Shown: positions 1 to 6,471, counted from the first letter of the stretch. The stretch is 8,226 nt of DNA from Butyricicoccus pullicaecorum (GCA_018366195.1 JAGZIN010000035.1:1-8226), one strand, 5' to 3'. The notes: generated by a model not told the origin, from the sequence alone. Made by a program: numbers and translations.

Positions 1-76
1 ATTCGCCGTACCCGCGCAAACCATGACACTGACCTATACTTAGAAATTTTTCCGCATTTTTTCCGTTAACTTTTAC

Positions 77-538
77 ATGTATCTAAAATGTACTAAAGAA
101 TTAGCCCATCAAGAAATGATTGCTGCCATCGTCTATCAGCTGACCCGTAATCTCACACCGGAGCAGATTCGCGAGGGTGGATTTGATGCCTACTTTGTAG
201 ACCACACAACAGGTATCTATCCACAGTCTGCCGCTGGTATGCCGTTCTCAACCGGCACACTCCAGTGCACAGGCGACCCACTTACCGACCTGTTCGAGGA
301 CCTTGCTGCCGAACAAAAGGCACGCATCACCTATGAAAACCTGCTGCGTCTGATTGATGACCCTGATGTGCGGGACCCTATCAAGTTCCTGCGTGAACGA
401 GAAATCGTACATTTCCAGCGTTTCGGTGATGCCCTGCGCGACTTACAGGAAAATCTGGACGCCAAAAACTACTACGCCTATAACCCCTCCTTTGATGTAC
501 AGCGCCGTCCTGACCCACGCCGCCGTCCCAACCTCTAA
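77..538 (+). pseudogene. cotJC: CotJC-like manganese-catalase family protein, 5'-truncated
   Basis: The translated 153 residues match the C-terminal two thirds of CotJC, a spore coat protein of the manganese-catalase (ferritin-like, di-metal) family. From about residue 6 the family pattern is clear: TKELAHQEM (ligand pair E8 and H11), VDHTTGIYPQSAAGMPF, DLAAEQKAR (ligand E79), REREIVHFQRF (ligand H112) and the usual end NYYAYNPSFDV. Intact CotJC proteins start with MW-x-YEKKLxYP and have about 60 more residues, including a GGxxGELAA helix with the first metal-ligating glutamate. None of that is encoded in any frame of bases 1-91; the reading frame upstream holds a TAG at 41-43. No Shine-Dalgarno sequence precedes the ATG at 77. 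I read this as a remnant whose 5' end was lost, with the junction near base 90. The family call is firm. That it is dead is an inference, and a misassembly at the junction could give the same picture. Confidence 0.75.
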
Positions 539-619
539 CAGCCGAACCATCTGCTTGTACGCCTTTCATAGATATCAAAAGCTGTCTGCCTGAGTCGAGC
601 ACTTCCTCTCAGTGGGAAT

Positions 620-648
620 TTGACTTTCCTGTAAAAAAGGGCTATGAT
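620..648 (+). promoter_or_regulatory. SigA-type promoter for the NifX-family gene
   Basis: TTGACT (620-625) and TATGAT (643-648) are separated by exactly 17 bases and lie just upstream of the strong ribosome binding site and ATG at 686. The predicted start of transcription is near 655, giving a short leader of about 30 bases. Confidence 0.7.
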
Positions 649-659
649 ATTCATATCAT
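644..659. promoter_or_regulatory. Palindromic operator candidate over the -10 box
   Basis: ATGATAT-TC-ATATCAT is a perfect 7-bp inverted repeat with a 2-base centre. It overlaps the -10 hexamer and the expected transcription start, where a bound repressor would block RNA polymerase. The downstream protein carries a metal-binding tail, so a metal- or redox-responsive repressor is a reasonable guess. The site resembles AT-rich Fur-type boxes only loosely, and the regulator cannot be named. Confidence 0.45.
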
Positions 660-685
660 CGTATGCTTACAGGAGGTATTTCCCT

Positions 686-1072
686 ATGAAAATCGCAGTT
701 ACCTATGAAAACGGTCAGATATTCCAGCATTTTGGTCATTGCAAAATGTTTAAGCTTGTTGACACAGAGACTGGCACAAGCGTACTGCTTGACCCACAAG
801 GAAGCGGACATGGCGCACTGGCAGGCTTTTTGCAGGCACATGGCGCACAGGCGCTCATCTGCGGCGGTATTGGTGCAGGTGCACGCACCGCGCTGGCTGA
901 GGCAGGTATTTCTCTATACCCGGGCGTAACCGGTGATGCAGATGCAGCCATTGCTGCTTTGCAGAATGGTACACTTGTATACAATCCAGATACCATGTGT
1001 CAGCATCACGACCACGAGCACGGAGAAGGACATCACTGTGGGGAGAATAAGCACGGGTGCGGCGGTCACTGA
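686..1072 (+). CDS. NifX/NifB-type dinitrogenase Fe-Mo cofactor domain protein with His/Cys-rich tail
   Basis: This 128-residue protein has the NifX/NafY-like dinitrogenase iron-molybdenum cofactor biosynthesis fold: MKIAVTYENGQIFQHFGHC at the start, a central QALICGGIGAGARTALAEAGI segment, and the VTGDADAAIAAL helix near residues 81-92. Stand-alone members in anaerobic bacteria usually do not belong to nitrogen fixation. They are thought to bind metal or Fe-S clusters, and the exact function is generally unknown. The last 24 residues (105-128) hold 8 His and 3 Cys, a likely metal-binding tail. I chose the ATG at 686 because AGGAGG (671-676) lies 9 bases upstream; an in-frame ATG at 644 sits inside the -10 box and cannot be the start. 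The gene has its own promoter, a possible operator and a terminator, so it is probably monocistronic. No nif genes are nearby. Confidence 0.85.
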   Translation: MKIAVTYENGQIFQHFGHCKMFKLVDTETGTSVLLDPQGSGHGALAGFLQAHGAQALICGGIGAGARTALAEAGISLYPGVTGDADAAIAALQNGTLVYNPDTMCQHHDHEHGEGHHCGENKHGCGGH

Positions 1073-1123
1073 TTGTCCCTGCGCACACAGCCACATGATA
1101 TCCTGAGCCAAGCAAAGCACACA

Positions 1124-1163
1124 AAAGCCCCTTTGTACAGAAATCTCTGTACAAAGGGGCTTT
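1124..1163. terminator. Perfect 18-bp hairpin terminator, probably bidirectional
   Basis: Bases 1124-1141 (AAAGCCCC...ACAGA) pair perfectly with 1146-1163 around the loop AATC. The hairpin lies 51 bases after the NifX-family stop codon. On the minus strand it follows the stop of the small reading frame at 1167 directly and ends in TTTTG, so it can serve both convergent transcripts. Confidence 0.85.
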
Positions 1164-1166
1164 GCT

Positions 1167-1247
1167 TTATCTGGAAATTACGGGTATAACCGATACTCCA
1201 AGCAATCTCAGTCTTATCTTCTCTTTTTTCTGTTCGAAATGCTCCAT
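1167..1247 (-). CDS. Possible 26-residue peptide of unknown function
   Basis: The minus strand has an ATG at 1247 preceded by AGGAGAG (1260-1254) with a 6-base gap. It opens 26 codons ending in TAA at 1167-1169. The peptide starts MEHFEQKKEK, has a basic middle (IRLRLL) and ends GVSVIPVISR: a charged N-terminal half followed by a short hydrophobic half, too short for a confident membrane segment. A plausible promoter (1279-1307) lies upstream and the 18-bp hairpin follows immediately, so every expression signal is present. I do not recognise the product. Alternatives are a small non-coding RNA of about 150 bases in which the reading frame is incidental, or the leftover start of a larger gene. 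Confidence 0.35.
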   Translation of the reverse strand: MEHFEQKKEKIRLRLLGVSVIPVISR

Positions 1248-1278
1248 GCACTTCTCTCCTATACAAGACATTGCCAGA

Positions 1279-1307
1279 ATCATAAATTTCCCATATTATC
1301 ACAACAA
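1279..1307 (-). promoter_or_regulatory. Promoter candidate for the 26-codon reading frame
   Basis: On the minus strand TTGTTG (1307-1302) and TATGAT (1284-1279) are 17 bases apart. Transcription would begin near 1272, about 25 bases before the ATG at 1247. The region is AT-rich, so a chance match is possible. Confidence 0.35.
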
Positions 1308-1357
1308 AGGGACTGTATCATTCAACAAAGTTTTTCAAAAAAGTTTCAAAATTCTCT

Positions 1358-1385
1358 TTGCGACACGTGTAATACGTGTTATACT
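1358..1385 (+). promoter_or_regulatory. hicAB promoter
   Basis: TTGCGA (1358-1363) and TATACT (1380-1385) are spaced by 16 bases and lie just upstream of the hicA start at 1407. The spacer contains an inverted repeat, described separately. Confidence 0.55.
1363..1379. promoter_or_regulatory. hicAB operator candidate
   Basis: ACACGT-GTAAT-ACGTGT is a perfect 6-bp inverted repeat with a 5-base centre, filling the spacer between the -35 and -10 boxes. HicB antitoxins with a C-terminal DNA-binding domain repress their own promoter at such palindromes, and the HicB here has that domain. That HicB binds this site is an inference. Confidence 0.5.
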
Positions 1386-1406
1386 CATATTGTAATGAGG
1401 TAGAAC

Positions 1407-1573
1407 ATGAAAGATAAAGACCTGCTAAAGCCTTTGAAGAAAAGCGGTTGGAACGCTGTTAGAATCAATGGGTAGCCACCATGTTCTTCAAAAAGATGGG
1501 AAAACTACAGTAGTACCCATATGGCAAAGATGTTTCTATCGGCTACAGTATTCTTAAAGAGGTTGGGCTTAAA
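1407..1573 (+). pseudogene. hicA: hicA toxin gene, broken by two frameshifts
   Basis: Read across three phases, this stretch gives an almost complete HicA mRNA interferase (double-stranded-RNA-binding-like fold, about 60 residues, translation-dependent mRNA cleavage). The first segment starts at ATG 1407 after a TGAGG ribosome site and reads MKDKDLLKPLKKSGWNAVRI, then stops at TAG 1473-1475. One extra G in GGG (1470-1472) moves the frame; the next phase reads GSHHVLQKDGKTTVVP with the conserved catalytic-type His. A second shift at CCCATATGG (1516-1524), one base gained or two lost, leads to GKDVSIGYSILKEVGLK, the normal C-terminal part. No usual stop follows in that last phase, which runs on into hicB. 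As sequenced, only a 22-residue peptide would be made, so the toxin should be inactive. Sequencing indels are an alternative to real decay. Confidence 0.8.
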
Positions 1574-1611
1574 ACAACCCTCCTCTTCTTCAATTACAAG
1601 GAGGTATCATT

Positions 1612-1989
1612 ATGTTGTTTGTATATCCTGCTATTTTCCATAAGGAAGATGACACATATTGGGTAGAATTTCCTGATTTAGAAGGCTGTCACACTTATGG
1701 CAGCTCTATTAACGAAACGCTGGAAGCAGCGCAGGAGGCTTTATCTGCGTATCTCCTTACTCTTTTAGAACAGAAACAGACGATAGTTTCCCCCTCTGAT
1801 ATTTCAACGATACATGCAGACGATGGTTTTTCTTCCCTTGTATCCTGCGATATTAACCAGTACAGAGATACCAAGGCGGTAAAAAAGACTTTAACAATAC
1901 CTGCATGGTTAAATGACCGGGCTATTTCTATGGGATTAAATTTCTCACAGGTGCTGCAAGAAGCACTTCTTTCCAAAATACAAGCATAA
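1612..1989 (+). CDS. hicB: HicB family antitoxin
   Basis: This 125-residue HicB antitoxin has two parts. The N-terminal HicB-like fold (residues 1-50: YPAIFHKEDDTYWVEFPDLEGC, then the TLEAAQEALSAYL helix) binds HicA and blocks its active site. The C-terminal ribbon-helix-helix segment (residues 91-123: KKTLTIPAWLNDRAISMGLN, then FSQVLQEALL) binds DNA. The start at 1612 has AAGGAGG at 1598-1604 with a 7-base gap. The order hicA then hicB and the palindrome in the promoter fit an autoregulated toxin-antitoxin operon. The antitoxin frame is intact while the toxin in front of it is broken, so it may now act only as an orphan repressor, or as an antitoxin against a HicA encoded elsewhere. Both roles are inferences. 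Confidence 0.9.
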   Translation: MLFVYPAIFHKEDDTYWVEFPDLEGCHTYGSSINETLEAAQEALSAYLLTLLEQKQTIVSPSDISTIHADDGFSSLVSCDINQYRDTKAVKKTLTIPAWLNDRAISMGLNFSQVLQEALLSKIQA

Positions 1990-2144
1990 TATCCAAAGGA
2001 GATTCTTTATTTGCCCCGATTCTAAAATGAAATCAACCGATACAGACACATAAATAAGGTGATACGCTTCCATTCGATATTGAATCGCCTTACGCGGTCA
2101 CGATGTTGGTTATTCACATGCGGAAAACTAGTAATACGCAAAAC
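1990..2144. other. Intergenic stretch after hicB, no gene seen
   Basis: AAAGGAG lies just after the hicB stop but opens only a frame without a usable start codon. Near 2057-2092 the bases AAGGTGAT and ATCGCCTT can pair with one G-U pair, giving a weak hairpin that might be the hicB transcript end. Nothing else is recognisable. Confidence 0.3.
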
Positions 2145-2182
2145 AAAAGGGGTGGCACAGCATCAGCTGTGCCACCCCTTTT
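2145..2182. terminator. Bidirectional terminator between hicB and zwf
   Basis: A perfect 17-bp stem is formed by 2145-2161 (AAAAGGGGTGGCACAGC) and 2166-2182 around the loop ATCA. An A-run on one side and a T-run on the other let it stop transcription from both directions. It closes the pgl-gnd-zwf unit about 75 bases after the zwf stop and could also stop read-through from hicB. Confidence 0.9.
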
Positions 2183-2256
2183 GCAATTTCTCAGATTCTT
2201 TGCCGTACCAACCGAGGCAGTTTCATCTTTTCTCTGCTGCCATTAACTGCAAAAAA

Positions 2257-3681
2257 TCAGTGCAGTTCGGGTTCAGAAAACCAGCTGTGTCCTGCCTGTG
2301 CAAGCAGTGCAGCTGCCTCTGCCGGACCTTCTGTATCCGGTGCATAGGTATCTGGCTGCCGGTCGCCATAGGCATTCTCCAGCGCGTCCACAAATCTCCA
2401 GCTGGTTTCGATTTGGTCCCACTGAGAGAACCACGCACGTTCATCATGGAAGCAGGCATTCAACAGCCGTTCATAGGCCTCCGGTGTATTGATACGGTTT
2501 GTAATCGAACAGCTCTGACAAAAATCCATTTTTGCCGGTACAATATCTTCGAACTCACCAGGACGCTTGATATTAAACTGCAAATACACGCCCTCGGTTG
2601 GCTGGAACTTTACGAGCAGCACAGCGGGCGGGATATCTGCCTGCGGTGAGCGGAACACGATGGCAACCTCCATTTCGCGCCGTCCCAGCTTTTTCCCAGT
2701 ACGGATATAGAACGGCATATCCTTCCAACGCGGATTGTCCACAAACAGCTTGAGCGCGGCATAGGTTGGGGTCTTGGATTGCGGAGAAACATTTGGTTCT
2801 TCGCGGTAGCCCGCATACTGTCCAAGCACCATCGTATCTGCAATATGCTCCGGCTCAGGCGCACGCAGCGCACGCAATACCTTGAGCTGTTCGGTATGCA
2901 GCGCCTCTGGTGTGAACTCTGCCGGACGCTCCATCGCCAAGATGGAGAGGATTTGGAACAGGTGATTTTGCACCATATCCCGCATGACACCGCTATGGTC
3001 ATAGTACCCGCCGCGTGTCTCTACCCCAACGTCCTCCATGGCAGAAATCTGGATACATGCAATGTGCTGCGCGTCCCACGCATCTGCAAAAATCGGATTG
3101 GTGAAGCGAATGGTCTGTACATTGCGTACCATCTCCTTGCCGAGATAGTGGTCAATGCGATAAATATTCTGCGGAGTAAATGCAGATTCCAAACGCTCAT
3201 TGAGCGCACGGGCATCTTCCAGTGTCTCGCCAAAAGGCTTTTCCAAAATCACCTTACTGCCCTGCGCATGTCCAATCTGGAATAGACCGTCGGCAATGGT
3301 TCCGAAGAAGCGCGGTGCAACTGCAAAATAGAATACACAGCTGACAATCCCCAGTTCATCGAGATAGGCGTCCAGCAGCGGATAGGTGGCAGGGTCTGTG
3401 AAATCCATCTGAAAATAGTGAATGTTCTCTGCAAAGGCATCAAAGGTTTCATCGCGATAGGGCAGGCGTGCAAACTTGCGCACCCAGTCTCTCGCCCGCT
3501 CGCGATAGGTTTCATCTGTATAATCCCGACGCCCAATGATAATGATATTCTGACCTTCGAGCGCAAGACCGGATACCATGCGGTTATAGAGTGCGGGAAG
3601 CAGCTTGCGGAAGGTCAAATCGCCCGTACCGCCAAAAATCGTAATGGTTGGCTTTTCACGCATCGGAACGCCCCCATTCAT
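2257..3681 (-). CDS. zwf: Glucose-6-phosphate 1-dehydrogenase
   Basis: This 474-residue cytosolic enzyme oxidises glucose 6-phosphate to 6-phospho-glucono-1,5-lactone with reduction of NADP+, the first step of the oxidative pentose phosphate branch. Visible motifs are the dinucleotide-binding loop IFGGTGDLTFRK (15-26), VAPRFFGTIA (121-130), EKPFG with the conserved Lys (147-151), the signature RIDHYLGKE (175-183) with the catalytic Asp177, and His240 in QNHLFQ. FYIRTGKK (324-331) belongs to the substrate-binding half. Length is normal. I chose the ATG at 3681 because GAGGGGG (3697-3691) precedes it by 9 bases. The ATG at 3663 (MREKPTI) is the main alternative, and an in-frame ATG at 3729 lies far inside gnd. 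Either likely start overlaps the gnd stop (26 or 8 bases), which points to translational coupling. The gene is last in the pgl-gnd-zwf unit and ends before a strong terminator. Confidence 0.97.
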   Translation of the reverse strand: MNGGVPMREKPTITIFGGTGDLTFRKLLPALYNRMVSGLALEGQNIIIIGRRDYTDETYRERARDWVRKFARLPYRDETFDAFAENIHYFQMDFTDPATYPLLDAYLDELGIVSCVFYFAVAPRFFGTIADGLFQIGHAQGSKVILEKPFGETLEDARALNERLESAFTPQNIYRIDHYLGKEMVRNVQTIRFTNPIFADAWDAQHIACIQISAMEDVGVETRGGYYDHSGVMRDMVQNHLFQILSILAMERPAEFTPEALHTEQLKVLRALRAPEPEHIADTMVLGQYAGYREEPNVSPQSKTPTYAALKLFVDNPRWKDMPFYIRTGKKLGRREMEVAIVFRSPQADIPPAVLLVKFQPTEGVYLQFNIKRPGEFEDIVPAKMDFCQSCSITNRINTPEAYERLLNACFHDERAWFSQWDQIETSWRFVDALENAYGDRQPDTYAPDTEGPAEAAALLAQAGHSWFSEPELH

Positions 3682-5074
3682 GATGGAATACCCCCTCACG
3701 GTCGGTACGGTGATAGGTGTGTGCACCAAAGCAGTCGCGCTGTGCCTGAATTAGGTTTGCCCCCACTGGTGCACCGCGGTAGCCGTCCAGATAAGAGACT
3801 GCGCTTGTCATAACCGGCATTGGCACACCGCACAGAACACCCTGCGCCGCGACCTCACGCAATGCGGTATGACCGGCACGAACGCGCTGTGCAAACACAG
3901 GGTCCAGCAACAGGTTATCGAGTGCCGCATTGCGTGCAAACGCTGCGGTAATATCTCCAAGGAAAGCCGCCTGAATGATACAGCCGGCGCGGAAAATAGA
4001 AGCAATTTTACCGAACTCCAATCCCCACGCATAGTGTTCGGAAGCAGCCTTCATGAGTGCAAACCCCTGTGCATAGGCTGCAATCTTGCCGATATAAAGC
4101 CCCTGACGCACGGTTTCGACAAATGCCTTCCGGTCTGGTACGGGCTGTACCGACGGTGCACCCAAGTCTGCCGCCTTACGCTCAGAAAGCATACCGGATA
4201 GGATACGTGCATACACAGCTCCTGTAATCATAGAAAGGTTGACACCCTGTTCCAATGACTCCATACTCGTCCAGCGTCCGGTGCCCTTCTGCTGTGCGGC
4301 ATCTTCAATTTTGTCGACTAAATCACCGTCGGTGAAATCGTCCTTTTCACGCAAAACCGAAGCGGTAATGCCGATGAGATAAGAGCGCAGTTCTCCCTTG
4401 TTCCATTCGGTAAAGATATCGGCAATCTCATGGTTGGAGCAGCCGCCAATATTTCGGAGTGCAAGATATGCCTCTGCAATGAGCTGCATGTCGGCATATT
4501 CAATGCCATTGTGCACCATCTTAACAAAGTGGCCCGCGCCATCGGGACCAATGTAAGTACAGCATGGTGCCCCGTCCTCTGCCTTTGCCGCGATGGCCTC
4601 CAGAATCGGCTGAATGAATCCATAATTTTCCCTGCTGCCCCCCGGCATGATTGCCGGACCAAAGCGCGCACCGGTCTCACCGCCTGAGACACCAACACCA
4701 AAGTAGTGCATGCCATGTGCCGCCAACTTTTCTGTCCGTCTGCGGGTATCTGCAAAGAAAGAATTACCGCCGTCCAGAATGATATCGCCTGCGTCGAGCA
4801 TGGGAATCAGCTGGTCAATCATCTGGTCAACAGGCTCTCCTGCCTTAATCATAAGCAGGATACGGCGCGGCTTTTCGAGCACCTCCATCAGCTCGGAAAG
4901 CGAATACACCGGATGCAGGTTTTCGTTCGGCTCCTCCGCCATTACAGCGCGTGTCACCTCCGCGCTGCGATTAAAGCCTGCAACCTGAAAGCCATGGTCT
5001 GCCATGTTGCGTGCAAGACCACGCCCCATCACAGAAAGTCCAATTACACCTATGGTACACTTTTGTGTCATCAT
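3656..5074 (-). CDS. gnd: 6-phosphogluconate dehydrogenase, decarboxylating
   Basis: This 472-residue enzyme converts 6-phosphogluconate to ribulose 5-phosphate and CO2 with NADP+ as oxidant. The N-terminal Rossmann domain begins CTIGVIGLSVMGRGLARNMA, with FNRS after the second strand (34-37) as expected for NADP preference. Then come DGGNS (101-105), VSGGETGARFGP with catalytic-region S130-G131-G132, and the signature KMVHNGIEYADMQLIAEAY with Lys185, Asn189 and Glu192. The all-helical domain contains DKIEDAAQQKGTGRWT, and the C-terminal tail carries RDCFGAHTYHRTD with Arg446 and His452, which reach into the neighbouring subunit in known dimers. The length is that of the long (about 470-residue) type. 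Two small departures from the common pattern are GRGLARN for GxNLAxN and GETGAR for GEEGAR; neither removes a known catalytic residue. AGGAG (5088-5084) lies 9 bases before the start. zwf overlaps the 3' end. Confidence 0.97.
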   Translation of the reverse strand: MMTQKCTIGVIGLSVMGRGLARNMADHGFQVAGFNRSAEVTRAVMAEEPNENLHPVYSLSELMEVLEKPRRILLMIKAGEPVDQMIDQLIPMLDAGDIILDGGNSFFADTRRRTEKLAAHGMHYFGVGVSGGETGARFGPAIMPGGSRENYGFIQPILEAIAAKAEDGAPCCTYIGPDGAGHFVKMVHNGIEYADMQLIAEAYLALRNIGGCSNHEIADIFTEWNKGELRSYLIGITASVLREKDDFTDGDLVDKIEDAAQQKGTGRWTSMESLEQGVNLSMITGAVYARILSGMLSERKAADLGAPSVQPVPDRKAFVETVRQGLYIGKIAAYAQGFALMKAASEHYAWGLEFGKIASIFRAGCIIQAAFLGDITAAFARNAALDNLLLDPVFAQRVRAGHTALREVAAQGVLCGVPMPVMTSAVSYLDGYRGAPVGANLIQAQRDCFGAHTYHRTDREGVFHHEWGRSDA

Positions 5075-5140
5075 CTAAAAAATCTCCTATACAGTTCGTT
5101 CGCTTTCAAAAACCGGTTCGATTTTTGCAGCGTCGAAAAA

Positions 5141-5168
5141 ATCATTTATCATACATTATAATACATTA
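5141..5168. repeat. AT-rich short direct repeats upstream of gnd
   Basis: ATACATTA occurs twice (5151-5158 and 5161-5168) with a period of 10 bases, next to the related ATCATTTATC at 5141. A TATAAT hexamer on the minus strand (5160-5155) could be a -10 box for gnd, but no good -35 box lies at the right distance, so a separate gnd promoter is doubtful. The 147-base gap between pgl and gnd otherwise shows nothing clear. Confidence 0.3.
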
Positions 5169-5221
5169 CAGCTGCCGAAAAGCTCCAACAGACTTGTGGC
5201 ACACGAGATATCCCGCCCCTT

Positions 5222-6184
5222 TTACAGACAGATTGAGCTGCCCTCCGGCACGGTGATTTGACAAACGGTCTGCCCCAGCAGTCCGGTTTCCGGATCGATT
5301 GCAATGGAGAACAAATCATCGGAATCCCGACAGAGAACGAGTGCAAAGCGCCCGTCCTCGGACAGCACGAAGTCACGCGGGTGTTTGCCGCCGCACGGAA
5401 CCTGCTGAATACAGCGTGCAGTTTGCCCTTCCAGCGCAAAAACGCTCATGATATCGGCACCACGGGTCGAAACATACAGGAATCTGCGGTCTAAGGACAG
5501 GCGGATTGCAGCCGTCGTAGACTTGGAACAGGTATCGTCTGCCGGCAAAATCGGGATACATGCGATTTGCTGAAAGCGGGTATCTGCAAATGCAAAGTGA
5601 TAAAGCTCATGGCTGCGCTCGGTCACAATCCATAGCGTGCGGTCCTTCGGGTTGAACACCCCATGTCTCGGACCGCTTCCCTGCGGAAAGAGAATCACAC
5701 CACGCGGAGAGAATTTGCGGTCAAAAATGCGCACCTGATCCTGCTCCAGACAGGGCACCAGCATAAAGCCGCGCCGCGCCAGAGATTGATGACAGCCTGC
5801 CTTGCTGCCGCATGCAATTTGTCTTGCACAGGAAAGCTGATGGCTGTCCATTCGGTAAACGGTGAACAAGCCTTCATGGTAGTTGGCTGTCAGCAGACTG
5901 GAGCCGGAAAAGCGCACATGACAAGGGGTTTGCTGCTCCGGACAGCAAATGGATAACGGCTCCTGCCCCAGCGCTCTTGTGTCCCAGATTGCGACGCCCG
6001 CCTTACCGTCCTGCTCGATTGCCGAAGCCAGAATGTTCCCTCTATGGGCAACGCTTTTGGGATTGTGCACGGCGGCAAACAGTACAGGATTTGACAGCAT
6101 ACCCGTCTCCGTGTCAAACTGGAACTGGTAGATGCCCTCACTGCGTCCTGTTGTATAAGTACCAATATATCCGTATTGCTGCAT
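5222..6184 (-). CDS. pgl: 6-phosphogluconolactonase, beta-propeller (YbhE-like) type
   Basis: This 320-residue protein belongs to the lactonase family with a seven-bladed beta-propeller. It hydrolyses 6-phospho-glucono-lactone to 6-phosphogluconate, the step between Zwf and Gnd. The start YGYIGTYTTGRSEGIYQFQF is the typical first blade (family pattern Y-x-GTYT). Later blades show GPRHGVFNPKDRTLWIVTE, AAIRLSLDRRFLYVSTRGAD and KHPRDFVLSEDGRFALVLCR, where HP-R-F and S-x-D-x-R-F-x-Y repeats mark the family. I chose the ATG at 6184 because GGGAGGG (6198-6192) lies 7 bases upstream and the homology begins there; an open frame continues further upstream, but it would cross the promoter at 6209-6237. 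The assignment gains weight from gnd and zwf downstream. The protein has 14 Cys in 320 residues, which is high. Some family members act on other lactones, but the context favours this role. Confidence 0.92.
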   Translation of the reverse strand: MQQYGYIGTYTTGRSEGIYQFQFDTETGMLSNPVLFAAVHNPKSVAHRGNILASAIEQDGKAGVAIWDTRALGQEPLSICCPEQQTPCHVRFSGSSLLTANYHEGLFTVYRMDSHQLSCARQIACGSKAGCHQSLARRGFMLVPCLEQDQVRIFDRKFSPRGVILFPQGSGPRHGVFNPKDRTLWIVTERSHELYHFAFADTRFQQIACIPILPADDTCSKSTTAAIRLSLDRRFLYVSTRGADIMSVFALEGQTARCIQQVPCGGKHPRDFVLSEDGRFALVLCRDSDDLFSIAIDPETGLLGQTVCQITVPEGSSICL

Positions 6185-6208
6185 GGTATTACCCTCCCTT
6201 TTATGGTC

Positions 6209-6237
6209 ATTATAACCGGAAAAAACCAGAAAATCAA
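6209..6237 (-). promoter_or_regulatory. Promoter of the pgl-gnd-zwf unit
   Basis: On the minus strand TTGATT (6237-6232) and a perfect TATAAT (6214-6209) are exactly 17 bases apart, just upstream of the GGGAGGG ribosome site of pgl. Transcription would start near 6202 with a very short leader. No palindrome is evident at the promoter. Confidence 0.75.
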
Positions 6238-6410
6238 GGGAATTGCAAAACAAAACATAAAATATACCATTTCGATATATTTTTAACAGGCAACGTGCCA
6301 AAAAATACTTTGAAACCAGACTGTTTTTGTGTTCTTTCTCCAAAATCCGCACAGGAACTCCAATCTTTTTTGGCGCTGTCTGCTGTGCCCCCTGCCCTGA
6401 AAAATGTATA
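6238..6410. other. Intergenic stretch upstream of the pgl promoter, no gene seen
   Basis: This AT-rich stretch lies between the pgl promoter and the terminator at 6411-6438. I see no supported reading frame or strong hairpin in it. It may hold upstream promoter elements for pgl. Confidence 0.4.
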
Positions 6411-6438
6411 CAAAAGCGCTCCCGAAAACCGGAGCGCT
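6411..6438 (-). terminator. Terminator at the end of the lipoprotein transcript
   Basis: On the minus strand AGCGCTCC (6438-6431) pairs with GGAGCGCT (6422-6415) across an 8-base loop and is followed by TTTTG. It lies about 210 bases after the lipoprotein stop, so the transcript may include a further short gene. Confidence 0.7.
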
Positions 6439-6471
6439 CACCGAATACCATGCTTCCACAGTCTGCCTGCT

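Noticed and set aside
1..24. Possible minus-strand gene start (ATG at 24) leaving the window
   Set aside because: Only eight codons are visible and the upstream ribosome site is weak, so it cannot be supported.
1073..2256. CRISPR array or mobile element in the intergenic hairpin-rich stretches
   Set aside because: The repeats here are single hairpins with terminator features; there are no regularly spaced repeats, transposase frames or matching terminal repeats.
2059..2649. 196-codon open frame on the plus strand
   Set aside because: It is mostly antisense to zwf, has no family signal, and zwf on the other strand is unmistakable. It also starts before the terminator at 2145-2182.
3656..3729. 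Longer zwf start at 3729
   Set aside because: It would overlap gnd by 74 bases and lacks a ribosome site; the ATG at 3681 has GAGGGGG at the right distance.
3418..3813. 131-codon plus-strand frame, and a similar one at 4706-5161
   Set aside because: Both are antisense shadows of zwf and gnd, with no ribosome site or recognisable domain.
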